DNA of 64,000 bases from NCBI RefSeq assembly GCF_017811175.1, contig NZ_JACWIJ010000002.1, positions 434,001-498,000 of the forward strand, in the 5' to 3' direction. Shown here piece after piece: positions 51,753 to 61,230 of the stretch. How positions within the stretch are numbered: the first letter of the stretch is position 1; each line of letters opens with the position of its first letter. The position numbers and the translations under genes were made by a program. The notes below the pieces were generated by a model. It searched no databases and was not told the origin of the DNA. It saw only the letters and a program-made list of their open reading frames with translations. Source of the stretch: Melaminivora jejuensis. Lineage in GTDB: Bacteria > Pseudomonadota > Gammaproteobacteria > Burkholderiales > Burkholderiaceae_C.

Positions 51753-52217
51753 TCACTTGCCCCAGCACTCGGTGACGATGGCGCCGGTGGTCACGCCCTT
51801 GGCACCGCGCAGGCCGTTGTGCGCCAGGGTGTAGGTGCCGCATTTGTCGGTTGCCTGCGCGCCCTTGGGAGTGGCGCTGAGGGTGTACTTGACGCCGTCC
51901 GTGGAGCTGATGCTGATGTCGTAGCGATCGCCGGGCACCTTTTTGAGGCTGGCCGGGAAGGCTGCCGCCAGCGGATAGGTACCCGTGGCCGTGGCGGCGC
52001 GCTCCATCCATTGCGCAGCCTGCAGCAGGCCGGTACGCGCCTCGCCACGATGGCCGCGGCGGATGTACTCGGTATAGCTGGGATAGGCAATGGCCGAGAG
52101 GATGCCGACGATGGCGACGACGATCATCAGCTCAATCAGGGTGAAACCGCGCGAGGTGGCCCGCCCCCGGCGCCGGGGGCGCGGGAGAAGCGGTGGAGAC
52201 ATGGATGCCATGAACAT
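51753..52217 (-). CDS. pilE: Type IV pilin-like protein PilE
   Basis: A 154-residue pilin. After a basic leader of about 22 residues comes the prepilin peptidase site [20 protein letters not shown] with Glu at +5. A polar head follows ([40 protein letters not shown]) with two cysteines (CGTYTLA and ECWGK) able to form the C-terminal disulfide. It is last in fimT-pilV-pilW-pilX-pilY1-pilE. The start is chosen at MFMASM; other in-frame ATGs nearby also give acceptable leaders. Confidence 0.9.
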   Translation of the reverse strand: MFMASMSPPLLPRPRRRGRATSRGFTLIELMIVVAIVGILSAIAYPSYTEYIRRGHRGEARTGLLQAAQWMERAATATGTYPLAAAFPASLKKVPGDRYDISISSTDGVKYTLSATPKGAQATDKCGTYTLAHNGLRGAKGVTTGAIVTECWGK

Positions 52218-52253
52218 GAGGATGCCTTGGGTTGTCAAGCGCTTGCCGATGAC

Positions 52254-55200
52254 TTATCGGAGCTGGCGCCAGCTGGGGCGCAGGGAGTTTTCGGGCAGGT
52301 GGCGCAAGTCGGTGACCTTGCTGTTTTTCTTGTCCAGCACAGCTGTCGAAGATGTCTGACTGATCAGGGTGATGGATCCCGGAGGTACCTGTCTGCGCGA
52401 GACGTTGGCATCATTTGCGTTGTACAGACCGTCGCCATTGATGTCCATCAGTTGGATCGAGGGGCGCTTGCCGTCCATGATGTTGATCAGTGTCATGTAT
52501 TGGCGCTCCTCGTCCACCGAGCTGGACTCGCAGCTCTCGACATCGGCGGCGACATCCGAGCCCTTGGCCGGAACCTGTGAGAACACCGTCATGAGATTGC
52601 TGCCTTCGTAGAACTCCATGGGTTTGAGCAGGCGTTCGCCCACCGTCGGAAAGTCCATGTACCAGCCATTGTGGCTGCCCCAGTCCAGCTCGGTCGTAGC
52701 CAGCACCCGGCCAAAGGCGCCGTTGCTCACTTCTTCGATTTTGCGGCTGACCAGCTTGGCCTGCGCCACTCCGGTGCCCAGCGCTGCCGGGGCCGGCACG
52801 CAGTCGGCGGCTGGGACGGGCGAGCAGGTGCCGCTGCCGGGATGCACTTCCAGGCGCTCGCTGGCGCCGCTGCCCACGCGGCGATAGCGGGTGTTGTCCA
52901 GCACTGCATACAGGGTGTGCATGTTGCGGTCGTTTTCATCCGCCTTGGTGACGTTGCGCCCGGTGCCGAAGGCCACCATCATCCCGCCGACCGGGACTTT
53001 CTTGGCGCTGGGGCCGGTGCCGACAGTCCTGATGCGGTCATTGGCGCGCACGGTGGGCACAGCCGTGACGGGTTGGGCCAGGGTGCGCGAATTGGGCGAG
53101 CCTTGCGTGCCGCCCTGGGCGCTGAACAGCGGGCTGCCGCTGAAGGCCACCCCCCACTGCGTGGCGTCGCTGCTGGTCAGGTCGAACTTCCACAGGTTGC
53201 CCTGGTTGTCGCCGGCGTAGGCAATGTCGTATCGGCCATCGCCGTCGAGATCGACCAGGCGCGGCGCCATCAGCCCGTTGTCCTGCGCCTTGCCCGTGCC
53301 CGTGGCGTCGGCGGCGGCAGCAGCGATGCGCAGCAACTCGCGGTTGCCGTCCAGGTACTGGATCAGCAGCACCGGACGCTGGTTGGCGCTGTTGTAGCCG
53401 TTGCCCATGACCACAGCCCAGCGGTCGTTGTTCAGGCGGATGATCTGCGTGGTGCGCAAGGGGTTGTTCTCGTCCAGCACTGGCTGGGCCGTGATGTGCC
53501 CGATGTCGCGATCCTCCTCGACAGTTTTGTTGCACGCGGCCTTTTGTCCACTGCTCAGGGTGGAAAGAGTGCAGTCGGGGACTCCGGCCTCGGCGTTGCG
53601 CGTGCGGTCGAGCATGACCAGATTGGCGGCCTGGCCGGCGGAGAAAGCGTCGGGGTCGGACACATCCAGCACGAAATAGCCCTTGCCGCCAGCGCCCAGC
53701 GAGCCCACCAGCAGGGTGCGCCAATCGGGCGCCTCGGGATCGGTACTCACATTCACGTCGCCCGTCATGGGTGAGCCATCGACAAAGTAGCGGTGCCGCT
53801 GGTTGTAGGCCGGCGCTGTGAGCTGATTCAGGCTGGGGATGACGCCCTGGGGCACATAGGCAATCTTCTCGCTGCCGTCCTGGGCCGAAAAGCCATGCAA
53901 CATGCCGTCGTTGCCGCCGACGTAGATCATCGGCGTGCGCGTCTTGGCCGTGCGGATGAAGGCGGTGTAGCCCTTGAAAGAGTAATTGCTCACCGGCGCG
54001 CCGGTGTACCAGATGACGGAGTTGACGATGTCGCCCTGGCGCGATTTGCGCTGGCGGTAGGGTTTGGTGCTGGTATAGCCGTTGGGGCCATCCGTGCCTT
54101 CCTTGGACTGATCACCCCGGATGTAGTTGAGCCGCGACTCACCAGCGCTGGCTCCTCCATCGATGCCGTCCGTGCCCTTTTGCAACGCCAGTTTCTGCTC
54201 GGTGCTCAGGTAGTTCTGGTTGCTCGCCCACAGGAAGGGAACACCCCCCTTGGGCTTGCTGCCGACCCATTGGTCGCTCCAGCTCAGGATCAGGCGCGAG
54301 GAGACCGAGGACAAGGCGTCGAGTTTCTGTGCTGTGTTCTGCCCGCCCCAGCCCGCAATCGGCTCGGTCGTGCCATCGTTCTTGACTGCATCAGCGGTCA
54401 CAAAGCCCTTCCAGGCGTTCTTGGGCTCGAAGTTGCCGGTGAATTTGCCGACGTCGTTGCGCGAGGTGTTGGAGCCGCTGGTCGCAGTCGATGTGATGTC
54501 AGGCTGCACATCGGTGTTGATGGTGCGGATGATCTGGCGGAAGGCCTCTTTCAGGTCTTCGCCCTTTTCCACGGCGTAGAACTGGCCCCGGCCATTGATG
54601 GCAGCGTGCCACATGTCTTCCACTGCCTCGCCGCCCTTGACGGCGTGCCATTGCGCCCAGCCCGAGGCGTAATCGGCAAAGCTGCCGTCGTAGCCGTAGG
54701 GCAGGGTGCTGGTCGGGCGCACCAATTTGCCGTTGTTGCCGTTGGTGGTATCCACGAAGGGGCCATCCTCATTCCACAGTGGCTTGGAGAGGTTGGGGTT
54801 CCAGTATTTGCCGATATTGCCCTTCCACTCATTGTCCTTGCCGACCGGGCGAAGCTGGTTTTCCGGCAGGGAGTCCTCGCTGAAGCCAATGGTGAAAGTG
54901 ACCATGTGCGGCCAGGTGGCAGGGTTGTAGCGCGGGTTCCAGTATTTTTTTAGTGTGGCGGTTCTGCCTGACACGCGGTTGGTAAAAATTTCCTCGGCAG
55001 GTGCCTTGTCATATTCGGGGGCAGGAGCAATCGAGCCGGTCAGAGCACTGGACGGTTGCAAGGGGTCGGCCCAGCTCTTGAACGTCCAATCCGACAGAGT
55101 ACTGATGTACTGGCTCTCATAGCCTGGGTGCCAGCTGCTCCAGGTTGGAAAGTCGATGTCGCGATACACCCAGGTCTGGGGATCGCTGCGCTTGTAGGCC

Positions 55201-56018
55201 GTGCCGTCGGGCAGCTTGAAGGAGGGATAGGTCTTGACTGGACGGCTGTTGCTGCCGGATTTGGGCGCCCCGTTGATGTTGTCGTCTGTGTCCTGGTTGT
55301 CGAAGTTGATGGGCGTGGTGTTGATATTCTCCCTGCCGTCGTAGGTGCCGTTCCAGTCGCCATCGGTCAGCAGGATGTGGTAATTGCGCCGGCACCCCAA
55401 GTATTCAGGGGTGCCTGAAGGATCGCCAGGCTTGGTGGCCCAAGGGCCATTGCGGTGTACCTCGGCACGCATGTACTCGTCTGCCCGCTTGACCATGTAG
55501 TGCGTGGGCGTGGAAGTGCAGGAAGTGAAATTGGCGGCGTATTGCAGGAAGTTGTCCCGGTGCGTGCCTTCGAGCACCCGCATGACGTTGGGGTTGTTCA
55601 CTCCTGTGACGGTGGCAGCCGTAGTCCCCAGCGGAGGAGCCCATTTCTTGTTGTTGACCTTGGTGCAATCCCCCAGGGTCTGCCAAGCTAGGCGCATCTT
55701 GCCGTCAGGGATCAGATCTTTGTCTTCGAAGACCTCTTTCAGGGCGTCCTTGAGCACCTGCACGCGGGTCTTGGTGTAAGGGTTGTTCTTCCAGTGATAG
55801 GGCTTGGTCGGATCCTTGAGCACCATGTCCTTGGCATCCATGCTGGTCGAGTCGTCCAGCGACAGGATGACGTTGGGTGCCACGTAGGGCTGCACGGTGC
55901 CCGGCGGGGCCTGCATCAGGTCGAGCGCCCAGGCAGCGTGCGGACTCAGTGCAGCGCAGGCCGCCAGAGCCAGCAGGGTCGGGCGCATGTGAAGGGGGTG
56001 GGGGGCGGGGCCAAACAT
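52254..56018 (-). CDS. pilY1: Type IV pilus tip adhesin/assembly factor PilY1 (PilC)
   Basis: A 1254-residue secreted protein with a signal peptide (LLALAACAALSPHAAWALDL). It has an N-terminal von Willebrand-A region with the metal site LSLDDSTSMD, a middle domain ending DLKEAFRQIIRTINTDVQPD, and the C-terminal PilY1 beta-propeller (MIYVGGNDGMLHGFSAQDGS, LLVGSLGAGGKGYFVLDVSD). Two calcium-loop candidates are LVDLDGDGRYDIAYAGD and MDINGDGLYNANDA. It primes pilus assembly and promotes adhesion. AGGAGG precedes the ATG at 56018. It is the largest gene of the minor-pilin operon. Confidence 0.95.
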   Translation of the reverse strand: MFGPAPHPLHMRPTLLALAACAALSPHAAWALDLMQAPPGTVQPYVAPNVILSLDDSTSMDAKDMVLKDPTKPYHWKNNPYTKTRVQVLKDALKEVFEDKDLIPDGKMRLAWQTLGDCTKVNNKKWAPPLGTTAATVTGVNNPNVMRVLEGTHRDNFLQYAANFTSCTSTPTHYMVKRADEYMRAEVHRNGPWATKPGDPSGTPEYLGCRRNYHILLTDGDWNGTYDGRENINTTPINFDNQDTDDNINGAPKSGSNSRPVKTYPSFKLPDGTAYKRSDPQTWVYRDIDFPTWSSWHPGYESQYISTLSDWTFKSWADPLQPSSALTGSIAPAPEYDKAPAEEIFTNRVSGRTATLKKYWNPRYNPATWPHMVTFTIGFSEDSLPENQLRPVGKDNEWKGNIGKYWNPNLSKPLWNEDGPFVDTTNGNNGKLVRPTSTLPYGYDGSFADYASGWAQWHAVKGGEAVEDMWHAAINGRGQFYAVEKGEDLKEAFRQIIRTINTDVQPDITSTATSGSNTSRNDVGKFTGNFEPKNAWKGFVTADAVKNDGTTEPIAGWGGQNTAQKLDALSSVSSRLILSWSDQWVGSKPKGGVPFLWASNQNYLSTEQKLALQKGTDGIDGGASAGESRLNYIRGDQSKEGTDGPNGYTSTKPYRQRKSRQGDIVNSVIWYTGAPVSNYSFKGYTAFIRTAKTRTPMIYVGGNDGMLHGFSAQDGSEKIAYVPQGVIPSLNQLTAPAYNQRHRYFVDGSPMTGDVNVSTDPEAPDWRTLLVGSLGAGGKGYFVLDVSDPDAFSAGQAANLVMLDRTRNAEAGVPDCTLSTLSSGQKAACNKTVEEDRDIGHITAQPVLDENNPLRTTQIIRLNNDRWAVVMGNGYNSANQRPVLLIQYLDGNRELLRIAAAAADATGTGKAQDNGLMAPRLVDLDGDGRYDIAYAGDNQGNLWKFDLTSSDATQWGVAFSGSPLFSAQGGTQGSPNSRTLAQPVTAVPTVRANDRIRTVGTGPSAKKVPVGGMMVAFGTGRNVTKADENDRNMHTLYAVLDNTRYRRVGSGASERLEVHPGSGTCSPVPAADCVPAPAALGTGVAQAKLVSRKIEEVSNGAFGRVLATTELDWGSHNGWYMDFPTVGERLLKPMEFYEGSNLMTVFSQVPAKGSDVAADVESCESSSVDEERQYMTLINIMDGKRPSIQLMDINGDGLYNANDANVSRRQVPPGSITLISQTSSTAVLDKKNSKVTDLRHLPENSLRPSWRQLR

Positions 56019-56047
56019 GGTCAGTCCTCCTGTCTTGAATTTTTATG

Positions 56048-56096
56048 AAAAACGGCTTTAAGCCTTGCAGGGCAAGCGATGACAGCTATTTTTTTG
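56048..56096 (-). repeat. R1 dispersed repeat between pilX and pilY1
   Basis: Minus-orientation copy (plus strand AACGGCTTTAAGCCTTGCAG then GGCAAGCGATGACAGCTATT) within the pilus operon, 30 bp upstream of pilY1. Confidence 0.8.
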
Positions 56097-56115
56097 GTAG
56101 CAAAGGCGGTGTTGC

Positions 56116-56886
56116 TCAGTCCTTGAGCTTTTGCCGGGCATAGGTCTGTTGCAGCACTACCAGGGTGCTGGGCTTGCGCCCATAGGCCAGGGCGGTGAGG
56201 CGGTAGATGACCACCGGCTCCAGGCTCAGCCGCAGAAAGGTCTTGCGGTTGCCGCTGTCGTCCACGATCAGCCCGGCGGTCTCGCTGCTTTTGTCATAGG
56301 GCAGCACTTCGATCCAATACCAGCCGCCCTTGTCGGCAGCGCTGGTGTCGGCCAGGATGGGGTTTCCCGGGCTGCCGCTGCTGCCGGGTACTGCGCCGGT
56401 GTAACGCCCGTAGCGTGCACCCACGCCGTCCTGGGCCATCTGCGCCAGGGTCGGGCCTTCGCTGGCCGTCTTGTTGTTCCAGAAGTCCACCTTGCCGGTG
56501 CGCTTGACACACAGACCATTGCGGCAACCCGTCGGGGTGTTCTGTGCCAGGCGGGACAGCAGATCGCCGACTTCCTTTTCCTCAACCGGGATTTGCTCGG
56601 TAATGCCTTTTCGGCAGACGTCGCCGGAGCCCGAGCAAGGTGTGCCATCGGGGTTTTCTTCTCGTATATCCAGCTCGGCATCCTGCAGCAATGCCTGCGC
56701 CGCTTCGAAGGCGCGCTGGTAGTCGGCATCGTTGCCCACGACCAGCTCGTTGAACAGCGAGGTGCGCGAACCCCATACGGCCAGCAGCATGGTCAGCAGC
56801 ACGAACACCAGGACGACGAACAGGGCCACGCCGTGCTGGCGGGGAGCGGCAGGGGAAAGACGTTGCATGGGGCGTTGGTGCGGCAT
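56116..56886 (-). CDS. pilX: Minor pilin PilX
   Basis: A 256-residue minor pilin. A basic leader ending RQHG is followed by VALFVVLVFVLLTMLLAVWG, a class-III-like hydrophobic segment lacking the canonical Glu5. Next come SRTSLFNELVVGNDADYQRA and FEAAQALLQDAELDIREEN, the PilX N-terminal helix pattern. Several cysteines (CSGSGDVC, CRNGLC) may form disulfides. It ends VVLQQTYARQKLKD. Its ATG overlaps the pilW stop by one base (TGATG), showing translational coupling. Confidence 0.9.
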   Translation of the reverse strand: MPHQRPMQRLSPAAPRQHGVALFVVLVFVLLTMLLAVWGSRTSLFNELVVGNDADYQRAFEAAQALLQDAELDIREENPDGTPCSGSGDVCRKGITEQIPVEEKEVGDLLSRLAQNTPTGCRNGLCVKRTGKVDFWNNKTASEGPTLAQMAQDGVGARYGRYTGAVPGSSGSPGNPILADTSAADKGGWYWIEVLPYDKSSETAGLIVDDSGNRKTFLRLSLEPVVIYRLTALAYGRKPSTLVVLQQTYARQKLKD

Positions 56887-57800
56887 CACGTCGGCTCCTT
56901 GATCAGACCCTGGCTGCGCAACTGGAAAACGTTGCGGAACATGATGTGCATGCGCCGCGCGCGCGGGCCGGTCAGGGTGCTCATGTTCACCTCGGTGCCG
57001 TCGCAACCGGTATAGGTGCTGCCTGCCGGCATGTCGATGGCTTCCTCGCCATACAGCACCATGCACACCTCCAGTGCCTGCACGTCGTCCCAGGCGCTGG
57101 TGGCACTGATGTTGTCGGCGTCGATGTAGCGGATGGTCACGTTACCCGGATCGGTGGTGCTGTTCTGCTGCAAATAACGCACCTGGAAGTCTGCAACGCG
57201 GCTAATGATGGGCTGCGCTGGAGCGCTGTTGCCGCCGCAGCGCAGTTCGTTGTCGCTGAAAGAAAAAGCGCTCTCGATCAGCCGATCGGGTTTGTCGTCC
57301 GCCGGAGCACCGATGCAATTGCGCACCAGCGATTGCTCTGCGGCGCCTGTATGGACAGCTTCCTTGTAGCGCCGATAGCGCGAGGTGAAGGACAGGGGCG
57401 ACTGCGTGCCCTTGATGGAGTCGAAATCTTTTTCTTCGAAAGACACGGGGGTCATGTAAACCTCGCTGCCCGAGGCCGATGCCGTGTTGGGTTCCAGGTA
57501 GAGCGAGCCCGCCTGGCGCAGTTGCTGGCCAATGACGCGCATGGCGTAGGCAGCCTGCTGCTGGATGTCGCTGGCATCGTTGACGGTACCCGTCACGCCG
57601 CGCGCGACTATCAGTGCCCCCATGGCCACGCCCACGACCAGCAGGCCGATGATCAAGCCGACCATCAGCTCGATCAACGTTACGCCGCGCTGGGTCTTGG
57701 CGCTACTGAAGCGCCTTTGCAGTTGGAAGGGTTTTGGGCTGGAAACCCTTGCTAGGTCAGCGCAATCTGCTATCTTTTTTGCGGGGTGGGACAACGACAT
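56886..57800 (-). CDS. pilW: Minor pilin PilW
   Basis: A 304-residue minor pilin with the prepilin site RG|VTLIELMVGLIIGLLVVG. QQQAAYAMRVIGQQLRQAGS, RVADFQVRYLQQNSTTDPGN and RRMHIMFRNVFQLRSQGLI follow, typical of PilW. The start is uncertain. The ATG at 57800 has GAGGG 9 nt upstream; the ATG at 57815 overlaps the pilV stop as ATGA. Either way the leader is unusually long (about 40 residues), because codons for KKIADCADLARVSSPK are an R1 repeat. Confidence 0.9.
   Translation of the reverse strand: MSLSHPAKKIADCADLARVSSPKPFQLQRRFSSAKTQRGVTLIELMVGLIIGLLVVGVAMGALIVARGVTGTVNDASDIQQQAAYAMRVIGQQLRQAGSLYLEPNTASASGSEVYMTPVSFEEKDFDSIKGTQSPLSFTSRYRRYKEAVHTGAAEQSLVRNCIGAPADDKPDRLIESAFSFSDNELRCGGNSAPAQPIISRVADFQVRYLQQNSTTDPGNVTIRYIDADNISATSAWDDVQALEVCMVLYGEEAIDMPAGSTYTGCDGTEVNMSTLTGPRARRMHIMFRNVFQLRSQGLIKEPT
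57730..57780 (-). repeat. R1 repeat forming the 5' coding end of pilW
   Basis: Minus strand AAAAAAGATAGCAGATTGCG, CTGACCTAGCAAGGGTTTCC, AGCCCAAAACCC: all R1 blocks in order. It is translated as the pilW leader peptide. Confidence 0.75.
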
Positions 57801-57811
57801 GCTGCAGACCC

Positions 57812-58462
57812 TCATGAGCAGTAGAACTGGACAATGCCGCTGCCGAGGTCAGGCGCGCAGCGCGCCGACACCGGGATGTACTGCAGATGGCAGACGCGAT
57901 CGGTGGGGCAGGTGACGCTGCCCCCGCCTGCGGTGAGCGTGGTGCCATTCTTGACCTTGGTAGCGTCGATGCTGTCCTTGTAGTCGGTATCGGTTTCTTT
58001 TTCGTTCTCGCGCCAGCTGATCATGACGCCGAGTTGGCGCCGGTTGGAGGCGGAGACGCCGCTCTCGGCTGGAGCCACAAAGACGTTGGCCTGGCCCAGT
58101 GGCAAATTGCTCTTGACGGTCTGCTTCCACACGCCGATGTCGTGAGCGGCGAGCTGCTCCTTGGTGCAGCTGTTGCCGCCGCTGCAGTCGCCGGGCGTGG
58201 GCTCGTCGCTGAAGCCCGAGACATAGGCGTCAAGGCCGTCCATGGCGTTGGGGTTGACCTTGAGGCGCTCGCTCAAGTCCTCGATCAGGCGCACGGCCTG
58301 GGCGCGGCGTACGGTGGTCTGGGTATCGGCCAGGGTGCGCATCTGCACGCCCACCACGCCCAGGATACCCAGGGCAGCCACGGCGATGGCCACGAGGGAC
58401 TCAAGCAGCGAAACGCCACGCTGGCGACGCTGCGGCGGGGAAACCGGCTTCAACTGTTGCAT
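57812..58462 (-). CDS. pilV: Minor pilin PilV
   Basis: A 216-residue minor pilin with the prepilin site RG|VSLLESLVAIAVAALGILGV, Glu at +5. VGVQMRTLADTQTTVRRAQA, VRLIEDLSERLKVNPNAMDG and ANVFVAPAESGVSASNRRQL follow. Cysteine pairs near residues 105-115 and 190-215 suggest disulfides. The ATG at 58462 lies 13 bp inside the end of fimT, so translation is coupled. Confidence 0.9.
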   Translation of the reverse strand: MQQLKPVSPPQRRQRGVSLLESLVAIAVAALGILGVVGVQMRTLADTQTTVRRAQAVRLIEDLSERLKVNPNAMDGLDAYVSGFSDEPTPGDCSGGNSCTKEQLAAHDIGVWKQTVKSNLPLGQANVFVAPAESGVSASNRRQLGVMISWRENEKETDTDYKDSIDATKVKNGTTLTAGGGSVTCPTDRVCHLQYIPVSARCAPDLGSGIVQFYCS

Positions 58463-59046
58463 GGCACATCCTCGGCTTTGACCAGGCGCACCCGCCCGCC
58501 TGAACTGACGCAGATACCCCGGGCGGCGGGATCGCTGAGATTCTTGCCCTCTGGAACGATGGTGAAGCCGGGATATTTCCCCTCCACCAGTCCCCAGCGG
58601 TTGAGCTTGATGCCGGCGCCGCTGGTAGAGCGCCTGACCTTGACCTTGCCGGGGGTGTCGTAGCGCTGCAAAACCTCTTCGCTGGCAGCGCACGAGCCAT
58701 TACTGTTGCTGTCAACGCAGACAAACCAGCCGCAGCCCCATTCGTCGTTGCCGGACGCAAAAGAGCAATCGCCAGCGTTGGGTAACTTCTGGAGGACGAC
58801 GTTGCCCCCGCGCTTAATGGCTTCGGAGCGGGCGAAATAGATGGTCGAGCGCAATTGCTCGGCCACCTGCTGGGTGCGCCAGCGCTCCATCAGCGGAACG
58901 AAGCTGGGCGCAGCCAAGGCAGTGAGGATGCCAAGAATGGCAATGGTCACCAGGAGTTCAAGCGCCGTGAAGCCACGCTTTGGGTGCCGCCGGAGCTGAT
59001 GGCGGCACTGAAGCTGGGGTTCAGCGCGACAGGGCGGGATGGTCAT
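58450..59046 (-). CDS. fimT: FimT/GspH-type pseudopilin
   Basis: A 198-residue minor pseudopilin with the cleavage site RG|FTALELLVTIAILGILTALA and then APSFVPLMERWRTQQVAEQL, RSTIYFARSEAIKRGGNVVL. This is the GspH/FimT pattern. A C-terminal beta domain with cysteines in GCGWFVCVDSNSNGSC and a final EDVPCNS follows. It is first in the minor-pilin operon. The upstream AT-rich gap borders the integrase region. Confidence 0.9.
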   Translation of the reverse strand: MTIPPCRAEPQLQCRHQLRRHPKRGFTALELLVTIAILGILTALAAPSFVPLMERWRTQQVAEQLRSTIYFARSEAIKRGGNVVLQKLPNAGDCSFASGNDEWGCGWFVCVDSNSNGSCAASEEVLQRYDTPGKVKVRRSTSGAGIKLNRWGLVEGKYPGFTIVPEGKNLSDPAARGICVSSGGRVRLVKAEDVPCNS

Positions 59047-59272
59047 GCAGCCATCCTACGCAGAGCGCTGAACGGCGCTGCATGAGAGCCGACGAGCGGA
59101 AGCCGGGGCTGGATCGACGGCTCGGATTGGGGCGAGAGGTGGCGGAGACTGTGTCCGCCGCGTGATGATTCAATACAATCCAGGATTGTCCAAAAATTCA
59201 ATATAAACAACAACTTATAATAAGATACTGTTCCTAGGAGGTACACTCCAATCCCAGACAATCGCAGCCCAT
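59047..59272. other. Gap between the pilus operon and the integrase
   Basis: About the first 110 bp resemble the GC-rich chromosome; from about 59165 the base composition drops sharply (many AATACAATCC, AAATTCAATA and TTATAATAAG runs). This marks a likely boundary of transferred DNA. It presumably carries the fimT promoter on the minus strand. No gene is seen. Confidence 0.4.
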
Positions 59273-59320
59273 AACGTGGGTAAGAACGTGGGTAGAAACG
59301 TGGGTGGGAAACTGGGTATG
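59273..59320 (+). repeat. Four 12-bp tandem repeats overlapping the integrase start
   Basis: AACGTGGGTAAG, AACGTGGGTAGA, AACGTGGGTGGG and AAACTGGGTATG follow one another exactly. The last contains the integrase ATG. They could be arm-type binding sites or an autoregulatory operator. Confidence 0.8.
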
Positions 59321-60553
59321 GCTAGGGCAATCAATCGTCTGAGTGCGCTGCAAGTCAAGACGGCGAAAGCGCCGGGTTACTACGCTGATGGCGGCAACCT
59401 GTGGTTGCAGGTGGCGCGCGGTGGCAGCAAATCCTGGGTGTTGCGTTACACCATGGCCGGCAGGGCGCGTGAGATGGGCCTGGGCAGCGTCAGTGCTTTC
59501 TCTCTGCAAGAGGCACGAGACCGTGCCAAAGCTGCGCGCAAGCTGCTGGCCGATGGCATGGATCCAATTGAACAAAGGCGCGAGATGCAGCATCAGGCCC
59601 GAATGGAGGCCAACGACAGCCGCACCTTTGCATCGTGTGCTGCCGACTACATCGAAGGTCACAAAGTCGGTTGGAAGAGCGCAAAACACGCTGCCCAGTG
59701 GACTGCGACCTTGGAGACCTATGCCCATCCCATCATTGGCGAACTGCTCGTAGCTGAGGTCGGAACCACACACATCATGCGTGTGCTGGAGCCGATATGG
59801 CGCACCAAGGCCGAGACCGCTGCACGCTTGCGTGGCAGGATTGAGAGCATCCTCGACTGGGCAACGGTGCATGGCTATCGGCAGGGTGACAACCCGGCCC
59901 GCTGGCGTGGACACCTGGACAAGCTGCTACCTGCACGCTCGAAGGTACAAAAGATAGAGCACCATGCCGCGCTGCCCTGGCGGGAGATGGGGGCCTTCAT
60001 GCGCGAGCTGCGGGGCCAACAAGGCACTGCCGCGCGAGCCGTCGAACTGGTTATCCTGACCGCCTGCCGCACATCTGAGGCCTTCAATGCCGAGTGGCGC
60101 GAGATCGACCTGACGCAGCGCACCTGGACGATCCCAGCCACCCGAATGAAGGCAGGCAAAGAGCACGTCATACCATTGTCAGACGCCGCTGTGAACGTGC
60201 TGCAAATTCAGGCTGAGGTATATGGCAAAGGGGGCTATGTATTTCCTGGTGTCAAAATCCAAAAGCCTTTGTCTAACATGGCCGGATTGATGCTGCTCAA
60301 GCGCATGGGGCGGCAGGATTTGACCGTGCATGGCTTTAGATCCAGCTTCAGGGACTGGAGCGGCGAAGCTACCAATCATCCTCGCGAGGTCATAGAACAC
60401 GCGCTGGCGCACCAGTTGAAAGACAAGGCCGAGGCCGCCTATCAACGTGGGAGTTTGCTTGAAAAGCGCCGCGTCCTGATGGCCGATTGGGCGCGGCATT
60501 GTGACCATGTGGCGGTACCGGCAGGAGTCATTCCCTTGAGCCGCTCTGCCTGA
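59318..60553 (+). CDS. Tyrosine recombinase (P4-type integrase, DUF4102 N-terminal)
   Basis: A 411-residue integrase. The DUF4102 arm domain (SALQVKTAKAPGYYADGGNL, YTMAGRAREMGLGSVSAFSL) precedes a core-binding domain with TFASCAADYIEGHKVGWKSA. The catalytic domain has Arg in ILTACRTSEAFNAEW, HxxR in HGFRSSFRDW, His in EVIEHALAHQ and the nucleophile Tyr in EAAYQRGS. The set is complete, so it looks active. The start ATG 59318 is preferred; an upstream GTG would translate the tandem repeats. No tRNA gene is seen next to it. Confidence 0.93.
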   Translation: MARAINRLSALQVKTAKAPGYYADGGNLWLQVARGGSKSWVLRYTMAGRAREMGLGSVSAFSLQEARDRAKAARKLLADGMDPIEQRREMQHQARMEANDSRTFASCAADYIEGHKVGWKSAKHAAQWTATLETYAHPIIGELLVAEVGTTHIMRVLEPIWRTKAETAARLRGRIESILDWATVHGYRQGDNPARWRGHLDKLLPARSKVQKIEHHAALPWREMGAFMRELRGQQGTAARAVELVILTACRTSEAFNAEWREIDLTQRTWTIPATRMKAGKEHVIPLSDAAVNVLQIQAEVYGKGGYVFPGVKIQKPLSNMAGLMLLKRMGRQDLTVHGFRSSFRDWSGEATNHPREVIEHALAHQLKDKAEAAYQRGSLLEKRRVLMADWARHCDHVAVPAGVIPLSRSA

Positions 60554-61230
60554 TCCCTCATAGCTGCTTACCGGCCAGAAAATCACAGCCATTGGAATAA
60601 CCCAGGTGGGAGCGATTGTTCAGTGCGCTGGCTGGCGTGCAAAGCCGACACCAGGATGATTTGTTTGCTTGCGGATTTGGCTTGTTCCGACAGATCTTCC
60701 TGAATTGGGGAGGGTCTGCAAAACCCCTGGAATTCCAGGCGAAGCTCTCCTAATCCATTGATTTCATTGAGTAAAAATTTCGCAAAACGAGGTTTTGCGG
60801 AGAGCCCTTGGCGCAATGTCTTTTTCTCCAAATTTTTGCCACGGCAAATGATTTGCAAATGCGCAATTCAAGAAAGCCATTGTTTTGCAAATATATTTCT
60901 CTCTGGCGGGGTGCCGTTGCGGCTGGCCCCTTGCCGCAATGGCAGCAGCCAGGGGTCTCTGACGCTCAAGATCACCCGAACGGTGAGGGTGTGACCTCTT
61001 GGTCTTGATGCACCGGATCAGGCGGTAGGGGCGACTTGCACCCGAAAGTCAAAACATGACGGATGACCCCCGCTCTTTCACGTTCGTTGGGCAAGGCGGC
61101 GAGCAACAAAAAAAGCTCCCGCAAAGACCACTCTGCTCGGTGGAAGTACAGCCGTAGGCGCACGGAGGGGGCGGGGAGGTGGTGTTCTTTGGGGGATGCT
61201 CATCGCTTTGCGTCTTGCTGCTGGCTGGCC
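60554..61230. other. Non-coding stretch after the integrase
   Basis: No convincing gene. It contains a perfect 14-bp palindrome CCTGGAATTCCAGG (60726-60739) and a perfect hairpin CGCAAAAC-GAG-GTTTTGCG (60781-60799). Repeated TTTGCAAAT-type motifs occur near 60850-60890. Short ORFs on both strands here have no recognisable features. Confidence 0.5.

Noticed and set aside
60583..60994. Short ORFs on both strands after the integrase
   Set aside because: No ribosome-binding site or family resemblance; the segment is dominated by palindromes.
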